Shown one piece after another: positions 37,361-45,762 of a DNA stretch of 64,000 bases. Both the position numbers and the translations under genes were made by a program. Below the pieces are notes generated by a model. That model ran no database searches, had not been told where the DNA came from, and saw nothing but the letters and a program-made list of their open reading frames with translations. Position 1 is the first letter of the stretch, and each line of letters starts with the position of its first letter. Source of the stretch: Dactylosporangium sp. AC04546 (GTDB lineage Bacteria; Actinomycetota; Actinomycetes; Mycobacteriales; Micromonosporaceae); assembly GCF_022095675.1 (NCBI RefSeq), contig NZ_JAHYSG010000059.1, positions 1 to 64,000 on the forward strand, given 5' to 3'.

Positions 37361-38317
37361 TCACAGCCGCCTGCGCAGCAGTTGCGCCACCGTCCCCCAG
37401 ATTCCCCTCCGGAACAGCAGCACCACCACGACGAAGATCCCGCCGGTGACCAGCCCGATGAGCGTGAACCCGGCCTGCGACAGCTGGTCCTCCAGGTTCA
37501 CCACGAGCGCGGCCCCGACGACCCCGCCCCACAGCGTGCCGATGCCGCCGAGCACGACGAGCACCACGCCCTTGCCCGACGTCGTCCAGTGCACGACGTC
37601 GAGCGACACGAAGCCGTGCGCGACCGCGAACAGCCCGCCGCCGAGCCCGGCGACGAACGCCGAGAGCACGAACGCGACCAGCTTGTAGCGGTGGGCCGGG
37701 TAGCCCAGCGCGCGGGCCCGGGCCGGGTTGTCCCGCACCGCGGTGAGCACCCGCCCGAACGGCGAGTGCACGACCCGCCAGGCGAGCAGCAGGCCGAGCG
37801 CCGCGATCGGCAGGGCCGCGTAGTAGAAGTAGTACGGGTCGGACAGGTCCAGCCCGAACAGCTCCCGGGGCACGCTCTGCAGGCCGTTCTCCCCGCCGGT
37901 GACCGCCGACCACTCGTTGGCCACGAAGTACACCATCTGCGCGAAGGCGAGGGTGACCATCGCGAAGTAGATCCCCGTGCGCCGCACGGCGAGGTAGCCG
38001 ATCGGCACGGCGAGGGCGGCCGCGGCGAGGGCCCCGCCGAGCACCGCGACGGGGAAGGGCGTGCCGAGGCGGGCGGCGATGATCCCGGCGGTGTACGCCG
38101 AGGTACCCCAGAACGCCGCATGGCCGAACGACAGCAGCCCGCCGTAGCCGAGCAGCAGGTCGATCGCGACGGCGAACAGCGCCCAGCAGAGCATGTCGAC
38201 CGCGACCGCCGGGTACAGCCCGTTGGGCAGCCACAGCGCGCCGAGCACGCCGGCGGCCAGCAGTGCCCAGCCCAGCCAGCCCGGCGTGCGCACTCTCGAG
38301 AGGATCAGCGCGGTCAT
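37361..38317 (-). CDS. Branched-chain-type ABC transporter permease LivM (cassette 1)
   Basis: A 318-residue permease of the LivM family with 8 to 10 membrane helices. Family hallmarks are LLLGYGGLLSFGHAAFWG, the cytoplasmic coupling segment GRVLTAVRDNPARARALGYP, and GGIGTLWGGVVGAALVV. It is coupled to livH1 by a 4-nt overlap and is the last gene of cassette 1. The substrate class (branched-chain amino acids, amides, aromatic acids or others) cannot be decided from permease sequence. Confidence 0.92.
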   Translation of the reverse strand: MTALILSRVRTPGWLGWALLAAGVLGALWLPNGLYPAVAVDMLCWALFAVAIDLLLGYGGLLSFGHAAFWGTSAYTAGIIAARLGTPFPVAVLGGALAAAALAVPIGYLAVRRTGIYFAMVTLAFAQMVYFVANEWSAVTGGENGLQSVPRELFGLDLSDPYYFYYAALPIAALGLLLAWRVVHSPFGRVLTAVRDNPARARALGYPAHRYKLVAFVLSAFVAGLGGGLFAVAHGFVSLDVVHWTTSGKGVVLVVLGGIGTLWGGVVGAALVVNLEDQLSQAGFTLIGLVTGGIFVVVVLLFRRGIWGTVAQLLRRRL

Positions 38318-39186
38318 GCGGGCGACTCCTCACGTCCGAACAGCCCGGCCGGGCGGAACAGCAGGACCAGCGCCATCACCAGGAAGATGAGGATCTGCGC
38401 GATCAGCGCCGGCGCGTACGCCTCGCTCCACGCCTGCAGCAGCCCGATGCCGAAGCCGGCGGCCACCGACCCGAAGACCGAGCCGAGCCCGCCGATGACG
38501 ACGACGGCGAAGACCCCGATGATGAGGTCGGCGCCCATGAGCGGGTGGACCGCCCGCATCGGGGCGGCGAGCACCCCGGCCAGCCCGGCGAGGGCCACGC
38601 CGAAGCCGAACACCGGTGCGATCCAGCGCCCGACGTCGATGCCGAGCGCGCCGGTGAGCTCGGGCCGCTCGGTGCCGGCCCGCACCACGAGGCCGACCCG
38701 GGTGCGGGTGAGCAGCCACCACACGGCGACACAGAGCCCTACGGCGATCCCGAAGACGAACACGCGGTACGCCGGGAAGTCGAAGATCCCGAAGTCGACC
38801 GTCCCGCCGAGCCCGGCCGGTGCGCCGTAGGGGTTGGACTGCGTGCCGTAGCGGGACTTCACGACGTCCTGGAGGATCAGCGTCAACCCGAAGGTGAGCA
38901 GGAAGTTGTACAGCGGGTCGAGGCTCGCCAGGCGCCGGATGAGGGTGCGCTCCAGCAGCACGCCCAGCACCCCCAGCACGACCGGCACCACCGGCAGCGC
39001 CACCCAGAACGGCACGCCGAACTCGGTGAGCAGCAGGTAGGCCCCGAAGGCGCCGAGCATGTAGAAGGCGCCGTGCGCGAAGTTCACCACGCGCAGCAGG
39101 CCGAAGATGACGGCCAGGCCGAGGGCGAGCAGCGCGTAGAAGCTGCCCCCGACCAGGCCGTTGAACGTGTAGGTGACGAAGCCCAT
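38314..39186 (-). CDS. Branched-chain-type ABC transporter permease LivH (cassette 1)
   Basis: A 290-residue LivH-type permease. It contains LLRVVNFAHGAFYMLGAFGA near the N-terminus and the coupling region LVVRAGTERPELTGALGID, then IGGLGSVFGSVAAGFGIG. About eight membrane helices are apparent. livK1 ends 15 bp upstream and livM1 overlaps downstream, giving the transcription order livG-livF-livK-livH-livM. Confidence 0.93.
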   Translation of the reverse strand: MGFVTYTFNGLVGGSFYALLALGLAVIFGLLRVVNFAHGAFYMLGAFGAYLLLTEFGVPFWVALPVVPVVLGVLGVLLERTLIRRLASLDPLYNFLLTFGLTLILQDVVKSRYGTQSNPYGAPAGLGGTVDFGIFDFPAYRVFVFGIAVGLCVAVWWLLTRTRVGLVVRAGTERPELTGALGIDVGRWIAPVFGFGVALAGLAGVLAAPMRAVHPLMGADLIIGVFAVVVIGGLGSVFGSVAAGFGIGLLQAWSEAYAPALIAQILIFLVMALVLLFRPAGLFGREESPA

Positions 39187-39201
39187 GGCTCGCGGGTCCC
39201 G

Positions 39202-40437
39202 CTACAGCTTGCAGTCGCTCGACGGGGCGCGGAACGCCTCCTGGGCCGGGATGGTCTTCACGATCTGCTCGTAGTCCCACGGCTCCTTGACCTCGCTGCC
39301 CGGCTTGACCTTGGCCAGGTAGGCGTCGTGCAGCACCCGGTGGTCGGCGGCCCGGAACTCGCCGTTGCGCAGGAAGAAGTCGTTGACCTTCTTGCCCTCC
39401 AGCTGCTTGACGACCGCGTCGGCGTCGTCGGTGCCGGCCGCCTGCACCGCCTCCAGGTACTGCAGCGCCGCGGAGTAGTTGGCCGCGTGGGCGAACGTCG
39501 GCCGCTGCCCGCCGGTCCGCGCGGCGAACTTGTCCGCCCAGGCCCGGTTCTCGGCGTCGAAGTTCCAGTACCACGCGTCGGTGAACGTGGTGCCCGCCAG
39601 CGCGTCCGGGGTCAGCGAGTGGATGTCGGTCAGGAACATCAGGCCGACGGCCAGGCCCACGCCCTTGTCGCGCAGCTTGAACTCGTTGTACTGCTTCACC
39701 AGGTTGACCAGGTCGGCGCCGGCCTGCATGGTGCCGAGCACGTCCGGCTTGGGGTTCAGCGTCGGCGCCTTGAGCAGGAACGTGGAGAAGTTGTCGTTCG
39801 GGAACGGGGTCGGGTCGCTGGCGATGACCGTCCCGCCGCCCTTGGTGATGGCGGCCTTGAACGACTTCTCCATGTCCTGGCCGAAGGCGTAGTCGGGGTA
39901 CACGATGTACCAGTTCTTCGCCCCGGCCTGGGTGGCCGCGGTGCCGGTGCCGTTGGCGAGCATCGCGGTGTCGTAGGCGTAGTGGAACGTGTACTTGTTG
40001 CACGACTTGCCGGTGAGGTCGGTCGTCGCGCCGCTGATGTTGAAGTACAGCTTCTTCTGCGCCTTCGCGACGTCGGCGACCTTGAGCGCGGCCGACGACG
40101 TCGGCACGTCGAGGATCGCGTCGACGCCCTGCCGGTCGTACATCTCGCTCGCCCGGGTGTTGGCGACGTCGGGCTTGTTCTGGTGGTCGGCCGTCTCGAC
40201 GCTGATGTTCTTGGTGATCGCCTTGTCGCCGTGCTTGGCCTGGAAGTCCTCGATGGCCATCTTCACGGCCTCGACCGAGTTCTTGCCGGAGAGCTGGGCG
40301 TAGACGCCCGACTGGTCGTTGAGCACGCCCAGCACGATCTTGTCGCCGGTGAGCTTGCTGCCCGAGTCGCCGCGGGGCCCGCCCCCGCCGCACCCGGCGA
40401 GCGTCAGGCACATCACGGCCACAACTGCTTTCCGCAT
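39202..40437 (-). CDS. Branched-chain-type ABC transporter substrate-binding lipoprotein (cassette 1)
   Basis: A 411-residue type I periplasmic-binding-fold lipoprotein. A short signal peptide ends in the lipobox LAGC (Cys16). The mature protein has KIVLGVLNDQSGVYAQLSG, typical of the LivK/AmiC-like group, and DQSGVYAQLSGKNSVEAVKM. The fit to group members binding aromatic or amide ligands is not decisive. It lies between the ATPase gene livF1 and permease livH1. Confidence 0.92.
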   Translation of the reverse strand: MRKAVVAVMCLTLAGCGGGGPRGDSGSKLTGDKIVLGVLNDQSGVYAQLSGKNSVEAVKMAIEDFQAKHGDKAITKNISVETADHQNKPDVANTRASEMYDRQGVDAILDVPTSSAALKVADVAKAQKKLYFNISGATTDLTGKSCNKYTFHYAYDTAMLANGTGTAATQAGAKNWYIVYPDYAFGQDMEKSFKAAITKGGGTVIASDPTPFPNDNFSTFLLKAPTLNPKPDVLGTMQAGADLVNLVKQYNEFKLRDKGVGLAVGLMFLTDIHSLTPDALAGTTFTDAWYWNFDAENRAWADKFAARTGGQRPTFAHAANYSAALQYLEAVQAAGTDDADAVVKQLEGKKVNDFFLRNGEFRAADHRVLHDAYLAKVKPGSEVKEPWDYEQIVKTIPAQEAFRAPSSDCKL

Positions 40438-40448
40438 GGAGGTCTCCT

Positions 40449-41141
40449 TCAGATTCCCAGATGTGCGAGGAGTTCGGATTCGCGCTGCCGCACCTCGGCG
40501 TTGCCGAACGTCCCCGCGATCCGGCCCTCGGCGAGCAGGTAGTGGCGGTCGGCGACGGTGGTGGCGAAGCGCAGGTTCTGCTCGACGAGCAGCACGGTCA
40601 CGCCGTGCGCCTTGGCCTGGCGCAGGATGTCCCCGACCTGCGTGACGAGCAGCGGCGAGAGCCCTTCGGTCGGCTCGTCGCAGAGCAGGACGGTGGCGCC
40701 CATGCGCAGGACCCGGGCCAGGGCGAGCATCTGCTGCTCGCCGCCGGAGAGCTTGGTTGCCGGGCTCGTGCGGCGCTGGTACAGCGCGGGAAAGGCCTCG
40801 TGGATGCGCTCCAGCGGCCAGGGGTCCGGCCCGACGACCGGTGGCAGGGCGAGGTGCTCGGCCACGGTGAGCGTCGCGTAGGCGCCCCGGTCGTCGGGCA
40901 CCCACCCGAGGCCCCGCCGGGCCCGCTGGTGGGGCCTGGCCTTGCCGAGGTCGGTGCCGGCCAGCACGATGCTCCCGGACTGTCCACCGTGGAGCCCCAT
41001 GACGCAGCGCAGGAGCGTGGTCTTGCCTGCGCCGTTGCGCCCGCACAGGGTGACCACCTCGCCGGCCTCGGCGTGCAGGCCGACCTCGCGCAGCACCTGC
41101 GCCTCGCCGTACCAGGCGGACAGCCCGTCAATGCGCAGCAT
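40449..41141 (-). CDS. Branched-chain-type ABC transporter ATP-binding protein LivF (cassette 1)
   Basis: A 230-residue ABC ATPase. Walker A is GRNGAGKTT, the signature LSGGEQQMLALARVL and Walker B VLLCDEPTEGL; LivF proteins characteristically continue GLSPLLV after Walker B. The ATG at 41141 follows GGGGAG by 5 nt. Its start lies 14 nt inside the end of livG1. Confidence 0.93.
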   Translation of the reverse strand: MLRIDGLSAWYGEAQVLREVGLHAEAGEVVTLCGRNGAGKTTLLRCVMGLHGGQSGSIVLAGTDLGKARPHQRARRGLGWVPDDRGAYATLTVAEHLALPPVVGPDPWPLERIHEAFPALYQRRTSPATKLSGGEQQMLALARVLRMGATVLLCDEPTEGLSPLLVTQVGDILRQAKAHGVTVLLVEQNLRFATTVADRHYLLAEGRIAGTFGNAEVRQRESELLAHLGI

Positions 41142-41886
41142 CGGCACTCCCCAGGTAGGCCTCGACGACCCGGTCGTCGGCGCGGACCTCGTCGTACGGG
41201 CCCTCGGCGAGCACCCGGCCCGCCTGCAGGACGGTGACCTTGTCGGCCAGCCGCCCGACGACGCTCATGTTGTGCTCGACCAGCACCACGGTCCGCCCGG
41301 CGCGGACGGCGCCGATCAGCTCGACGGTGCGGTCGACGTCCTCCAGGCCCATCCCCGCGGTCGGCTCGTCGAGCAGCAGCACCTTGGGGTCGAGCGCGAG
41401 CGCGATGGCGAGCTCCAGCGCGCGCTTGCGCCCGTAGGCGAGGCTGCCGGCGAGCTGGTCGCCCGCGCCGGCCAGGCCGACGTCGGCGAGCAGCGCCTCG
41501 GCGCGGTCCTGGAAGCGGTGCAGGACCCTGGCGGAGCGCCAGAACTGCCAGCCGAGCGAGGTGCCGCCCTGCAGCGCCAGCTCGACGTGGGCCCGGACGG
41601 TCTGCTGCGGGAACAGGCTGGTGATCTGGAACGACCGGGCCACGCCGCGGCGGGCGACGCGCTCGGGCGGCAGACCGGTGATGTCGGCGCCGTCGAGCAG
41701 GATCCGCCCGGCGGTCGGCGTGAGAAATCCGGTGAGCAGGTTGAACAGTGTGGTCTTGCCGGCGCCGTTGGGCCCGACGAGCGCGTGCACGCTGCCGGCG
41801 GCGACGTCGAGGTTCACCCCGTCGACGGCCCGGAAGCCGCGGAAGTCGCGGGTCAGGCCGGTGGCGACGAGCGCGGATCCCTCCAT
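41128..41886 (-). CDS. Branched-chain-type ABC transporter ATP-binding protein LivG (cassette 1)
   Basis: A 252-residue ABC ATPase of LivG type. Walker A GPNGAGKTT, the LivG-specific RRGVARSFQITSLFP, a degenerate signature SLAYGRKRALELAIAL and Walker B VLLLDEPTAGMG with the following LivG-type glutamate. I chose the ATG at 41886; the frame is open to 41928 but with no ribosome-binding site. First gene of cassette 1; upstream lie the inverted repeats at 42042-42186. Confidence 0.91.
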   Translation of the reverse strand: MEGSALVATGLTRDFRGFRAVDGVNLDVAAGSVHALVGPNGAGKTTLFNLLTGFLTPTAGRILLDGADITGLPPERVARRGVARSFQITSLFPQQTVRAHVELALQGGTSLGWQFWRSARVLHRFQDRAEALLADVGLAGAGDQLAGSLAYGRKRALELAIALALDPKVLLLDEPTAGMGLEDVDRTVELIGAVRAGRTVVLVEHNMSVVGRLADKVTVLQAGRVLAEGPYDEVRADDRVVEAYLGSADAAH

Positions 41887-42204
41887 GGTGGACACACCCC
41901 GATTCGGCGGTGAGGTGACGGCGGCCACATCCCGGCCGCGTTCCGCCGAACGCTATTGACACCGCTATCCGGGAGCCATGGAGGCTATCGATACATTCGC
42001 CGCTTTGAGAGTGTGGCCGGCGGCCACGTCGAGTGCTTACAGACGTTGGTCGATCTACCCACGTCAGCGCGACGGGTAGATCGACCAACGTCAGCAAGCA
42101 CAGCGGTCGGCGCCGTCCCGCGCGAACACGTTGGTCGATCTACCCCCGCTCAACGAGCCCCACATGAGGGTAGATCGACCAACGTCGGTGGAAAGCGAAC
42201 GGCC
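41887..42204. other. Gap between the two ABC cassettes, no gene
   Basis: About 318 bases with no gene. The livG1-proximal 150 bases presumably hold the cassette 1 promoter. The rest is two perfect hairpins built from the same 18-bp arm, listed separately. No tRNA or small-RNA signature was seen. Confidence 0.7.
42042..42186. repeat. Two perfect hairpins sharing an 18-bp arm
   Basis: Hairpin A: GACGTTGGTCGATCTACCC (42042-42060) pairs perfectly with its complement at 42074-42092, 13-nt loop. Hairpin B: the same ACGTTGGTCGATCTACCC (42128-42145) pairs with 42168-42185, 22-nt loop. Loops differ while arms are identical, so four copies of one 18-mer occur in alternating orientation. The downstream cassette 2 gene livM2 ends at 42205, so these could also terminate or stabilise that transcript. 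Confidence 0.92.
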
Positions 42205-43281
42205 TCAGCGGCGCGACGGCAGCACCCGGGACAGCGGGCCGAGGCGGGCGCGCAGGCCGGCCAGGCCGCCGGGGAAGAAGTACACCGCCAGGATGAACAG
42301 CGTGCCGAGCACGAACAGCGGCTGGGACAGCGGGCCGCCGAGCACCGACGGCAGGCTGTCCACCGCCTCGGAGTGGCCGAACGCGACCAGGCGATGGTCG
42401 AGGTACGTGAACAGCATGCCGCCGATGAGCGGGCCCCAGCGCGTGCCCGGGCCGCCCAGCACCACCATCACGAGCAGGGTCAGCGTCTGGTCGGACGCCG
42501 CCACGTGCGGGATCGCGCCACCGATGAGCAGCGCGTACATGACGCCGGCCAGGCCCGCGAGGGCGCCGGCGACGGTGAACGCGAAGAGCCGGTAGCCGTA
42601 GGGGTCGAGGCCCAGGACGCCGACGCGGCGGTCGTCGTCACGGATCGCCGACAGCACCCGGCCGGCGGGGGCGGCGGCGATCGAGTGCACGACGGCGACG
42701 GTGACGACGGCGACCAGGACGGCCAGCCAGTACAGGTTGACGGTGTTGGAGACGCCGACCAGGAAGTCCGGGACGCCGGCCGTGTCCATCGACAGGCCCT
42801 CCTCGCCGCCGGTGACGTCGCCCGGGTTGCGCCCGATGGTGATCGCGCCGACCTGGGCGAAGGCGAGCGTCACCATGGCGAACGCGATGCCGTTCGTGCG
42901 CAGCGCGATCGCGCCGAGGGCGAGCGCCAGGACGGCCGTGCCCAGGACGGCCAGCAGGGCGGCCTCCCACAGCGGGTAGCCGGCCTTGGTCACCAGGATG
43001 TCGGTGCCGTACACCCCGGCGGCGAAGTACAGCGCGTGGCCGAACGACAGCATGCCGGTGCGCCCGAACAGCAGGTCGTAGCCGGTGGCGAGCGACCCGA
43101 ACACCAGGCACAGCGCGAGCAGCTGCAGCGTGCCGGGCTTGTTGATCGCCGTCTCGAACACGCCCGGGATCGTCAGGTTGCAGTACGGCAGGGCGAGCAG
43201 CACCACCAGGGCCACGAGCGGGCCGAAGCGGGCCAGGCGCAGGCGCCGGCGGGGGGCGGCCACGGTCGTTTCGGCGATCAT
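42205..43281 (-). CDS. Branched-chain-type ABC transporter permease LivM (cassette 2)
   Basis: A 358-residue LivM permease, longer than its cassette 1 counterpart. Hallmarks are YDLLFGRTGMLSFGHALYF, GRVLSAIRDDDRRVGVLGL and VVLGGPGTRWGPLIGGMLF. About ten membrane helices. The ATG overlaps the livH2 stop by 4 nt. It is the last gene of cassette 2, whose order is livK-livG-livF-livH-livM, different from cassette 1. Confidence 0.92.
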   Translation of the reverse strand: MIAETTVAAPRRRLRLARFGPLVALVVLLALPYCNLTIPGVFETAINKPGTLQLLALCLVFGSLATGYDLLFGRTGMLSFGHALYFAAGVYGTDILVTKAGYPLWEAALLAVLGTAVLALALGAIALRTNGIAFAMVTLAFAQVGAITIGRNPGDVTGGEEGLSMDTAGVPDFLVGVSNTVNLYWLAVLVAVVTVAVVHSIAAAPAGRVLSAIRDDDRRVGVLGLDPYGYRLFAFTVAGALAGLAGVMYALLIGGAIPHVAASDQTLTLLVMVVLGGPGTRWGPLIGGMLFTYLDHRLVAFGHSEAVDSLPSVLGGPLSQPLFVLGTLFILAVYFFPGGLAGLRARLGPLSRVLPSRR

Positions 43282-44165
43282 GACGTGGCGACCTTTCCGG
43301 TGATCCCCTGCGGACGGACGAGCAGCACCACGGCGAGCAGGGCGACGACGCAGATGTCGCCGAGGCCGGACGAGGTGTAGTTGACGAACTGCTGGAGCAG
43401 CCCGACCGCGACCGCCGCGTAGGCGGCGCCGGTCACCGAGCCCATGCCGCCGATGACGACGACGATGAAGCCGAAGATGAGCAGCGAGCTGCCGCCGGTC
43501 GGCGAGATCGACCCGGCGTAGACCCCGCCGAGCGCGCCCGCGAGGGCGGCCGCGGCCCCGCCGATGGCGAACACGAGCGTGAAGGCGCGCCGCACGTCGA
43601 TGCCGAGCGCGGTGACCATCGTCCGGTCCTCGACACCGGCCCGGATGACCAGCCCGATCTTTGTGTACTTCAGGAAGGCCAGCAGCCCGCCCAGCACGAG
43701 CAGGGCCGCCCCGATGAGCAGGAAGCGGTCGTTGGGCACCCGCGCCCCGGCGATCTCGGTGAGCTCCTGCGTCCACTGCGGCCGCGGGAACACGACCGTG
43801 TCGGCGCCCCAGGACGCCTGCAGCAGCGCCACGCCGGCCAGCGACAGGCCGACGGTGACGAGCACCTGCTCGATCGTCCTGCTGTACAGGGGCCGGATCA
43901 GCACCAGCTCGACGAGCGCCGCGACGACGGTCCCGCAGACGACGCCGAACGCGACGGAGAGCACGAAGCCCCAGCCGGACGCCCCGGCGCCGGGCAGGTG
44001 CGACGAGGCCCACCAGGTGCCGTAGGCGCCGACGGAGAGGAACAGGCCGTGGGCGAAGTTCAGCACGTCGGCGAGGCCGAACACGAGGGCCAGGCCGGAG
44101 GCGACGAGGAAGTACAGCGCCGCGAGCCCCAGTCCCGTCAGCGTCAGCAGCACGATGGTGCTCAT
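43278..44165 (-). CDS. Branched-chain-type ABC transporter permease LivH (cassette 2)
   Basis: A 295-residue LivH permease with LADVLNFAHGLFLSVGAYG near the N-terminus, the coupling segment LVIRAGVEDRTMVTALGID and VVIGGMGSVTGAAYAA. I chose the ATG at 44165, which follows GTGGAGG by 4 nt; a frame of nine more codons upstream is open. livF2 ends 82 bp upstream and livM2 overlaps downstream. Confidence 0.92.
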   Translation of the reverse strand: MSTIVLLTLTGLGLAALYFLVASGLALVFGLADVLNFAHGLFLSVGAYGTWWASSHLPGAGASGWGFVLSVAFGVVCGTVVAALVELVLIRPLYSRTIEQVLVTVGLSLAGVALLQASWGADTVVFPRPQWTQELTEIAGARVPNDRFLLIGAALLVLGGLLAFLKYTKIGLVIRAGVEDRTMVTALGIDVRRAFTLVFAIGGAAAALAGALGGVYAGSISPTGGSSLLIFGFIVVVIGGMGSVTGAAYAAVAVGLLQQFVNYTSSGLGDICVVALLAVVLLVRPQGITGKVATS

Positions 44166-44216
44166 GCGGCCTCCACTTCGTTCCGGCCGCACGAGCCTTC
44201 AATCTGAGCTTGCTGG

Positions 44217-44250
44217 TGAACGGCCCCTCCGCTCCGCTCCGGACCGTTCA
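44217..44250 (-). other. Small hairpin between livF2 and livH2
   Basis: TGAACGG (44217-44223) pairs with CCGTTCA (44244-44250) over a CT-rich loop. It overlaps the last codon of livF2 and could stabilise or attenuate the transcript ahead of the permease genes. The stem is short, so support is modest. Confidence 0.35.
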
Positions 44251-44967
44251 TGCGTGCTCTCCCTTCCCGACGCCGAGCAGCGCCTTGGTCTTCTCGGTGT
44301 AGTCGAGCAGGTCCGCCGCCCGGCCGGTGTAGGCGACCTGCCCGGTCGCGATGACGACGGCGTTGCTGGCGAGGCGGCGCACGACGGCCAGGTTCTGCTC
44401 GACGAGCAGCAGCGGCACCGTGGCCGCCACCGCCTCCAGGGCCGCCGCGACCTCGCCGACCACTTTCGGCGCCAGGCCCTTCGTCGGCTCGTCGATGAGC
44501 AGCAGGCGGTTCGGGTTGAGCAGCACCCGCCCGATGGCCAGCATCTGCTGCTGGCCGCCGGAGAGCGTGCCGGCCCGCTGCTTGGCGCGCTTGCGCAGCT
44601 CGGGGAAGAGCGCGTGGACCCGGTCGTAGTCCGGCTCCGCGCCGGCCCGCTCGGCCAGCCGCAGGTTCTCGGCCACGGTCAGCCCGGCGAAGACACCCCG
44701 GTCCTCGGGCACGTACCCCAGGCCCTCGCGGACCAGGCGGTACGTCGGCTGCCGGGTGATCCGCCCGCCCGCGAAGCGCACCTCGCCGGCGATCTCGGCG
44801 GCCCTGGGCAGCAGCCCGAGCACCGCCTTGAGCGTGGTGGTCTTGCCGACGCCGTTGCGCCCGAGCAGCGCGGTCACGCCCTGCGGGGCCACGCCGAAGC
44901 TGACGCCCTGCAGGATGTGCGAGCCGGCGATGCGCACCGACAGGTCGGAGATCTCGAGGATCGTCAC
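44248..44967 (-). CDS. Branched-chain-type ABC transporter ATP-binding protein LivF (cassette 2)
   Basis: A 239-residue LivF ATPase: Walker A GRNGVGKTT, signature LSGGQQQMLAIGRVL, Walker B LLLIDEPTKGLAPKVV. The GTG at 44967 overlaps the livG2 stop (GTGA). The tail YTEKTKALLGVGKGEHA is unlike LivF1, consistent with a separate evolutionary origin for the two cassettes. Confidence 0.93.
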   Translation of the reverse strand: MTILEISDLSVRIAGSHILQGVSFGVAPQGVTALLGRNGVGKTTTLKAVLGLLPRAAEIAGEVRFAGGRITRQPTYRLVREGLGYVPEDRGVFAGLTVAENLRLAERAGAEPDYDRVHALFPELRKRAKQRAGTLSGGQQQMLAIGRVLLNPNRLLLIDEPTKGLAPKVVGEVAAALEAVAATVPLLLVEQNLAVVRRLASNAVVIATGQVAYTGRAADLLDYTEKTKALLGVGKGEHA

Positions 44968-45758
44968 AGCTTCTCCCCCAGGTACGCCTCCTGGACGGTC
45001 CGGTCGGCCATGACCACGTCCGGGGTGTCGCAGATGAGCAGCGCCCCGTGGTGCATGACGGCGACCCGGTCGGCCAGGTCCAGGACCACGTCCATGTGGT
45101 GCTCCACCATGAGCACGCTGCGCCGCTCCTCGCGGGTCAGCGTCTTGATGAGCGCGACCAGCCCGGGCACGTCCTCGGTACTCACCCCGGCCATCGGCTC
45201 GTCGAGCAGCAGCACCCGCGGCTCCCCGGCGAGCAGCAGCGCGATCTCCAGCTTCCGCTTCTCGCCGTGGGCGAGGGTGCCGGCGAGCGCGCCGGACCGG
45301 TGCTCCAGGCCGACCCGCCACAGCACCCGCTCGGCCCGCTCGGCGATGTCGCGGTCGCGGGCCGGCAGCGGGAACGGGCGCAGCGAGCCGCCCCGGCGGG
45401 CCTGCACGGCGAGCCGCACGTTCGCGGCGACGCTCAGCGACCCGAACACCGACGACGACTGGAACGTGCGCCCCAGCCCCCGGCGGGCCCGCCGGTGCGG
45501 CGGCAGCCGGGTCACGTCGTGCCCGCCGAGCGACACCGTGCCGTCGGTCGGCCGGCGCAGCCCGGAGATCAGGTTGAACAGCGAGGTCTTGCCGGCGCCG
45601 TTGGGGCCGATGACCGCGAGGAACTCGCCCTCGGCCAGGTCGATCGAGACCCCGTCGACGATCGCGACCCCGCCGATGCGCCAGGTCAGCCGCCTGGTCG
45701 ACAGCAGGCCGGTGGCCGGGGCGTCGGCCCCGGCCACCGGTGTCGTGCCACGGGCCAA
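44964..45758 (-). CDS. Branched-chain-type ABC transporter ATP-binding protein LivG (cassette 2)
   Basis: A 264-residue LivG ATPase: Walker A GPNGAGKTS, RRGLGRTFQSSSVFG, signature TLAHGEKRKLEIALLL and Walker B VLLLDEPMAGVS. The only upstream start in frame with a ribosome-binding site (GAAGGG, 8 nt) is a TTG at 45758, 4 bp after the livK2 stop. Low-efficiency initiation coupled to livK2 would lower ATPase relative to binding protein (inference). Confidence 0.9.
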   Translation of the reverse strand: MARGTTPVAGADAPATGLLSTRRLTWRIGGVAIVDGVSIDLAEGEFLAVIGPNGAGKTSLFNLISGLRRPTDGTVSLGGHDVTRLPPHRRARRGLGRTFQSSSVFGSLSVAANVRLAVQARRGGSLRPFPLPARDRDIAERAERVLWRVGLEHRSGALAGTLAHGEKRKLEIALLLAGEPRVLLLDEPMAGVSTEDVPGLVALIKTLTREERRSVLMVEHHMDVVLDLADRVAVMHHGALLICDTPDVVMADRTVQEAYLGEKL

Positions 45759-45762
45759 CGTC

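Noticed and set aside
35567..38830. 1087-codon plus-strand frame opposite the exporter and livM/livH
   Set aside because: Composition is low-complexity Arg/Asp/His with no domain; the minus strand has full transporter genes.
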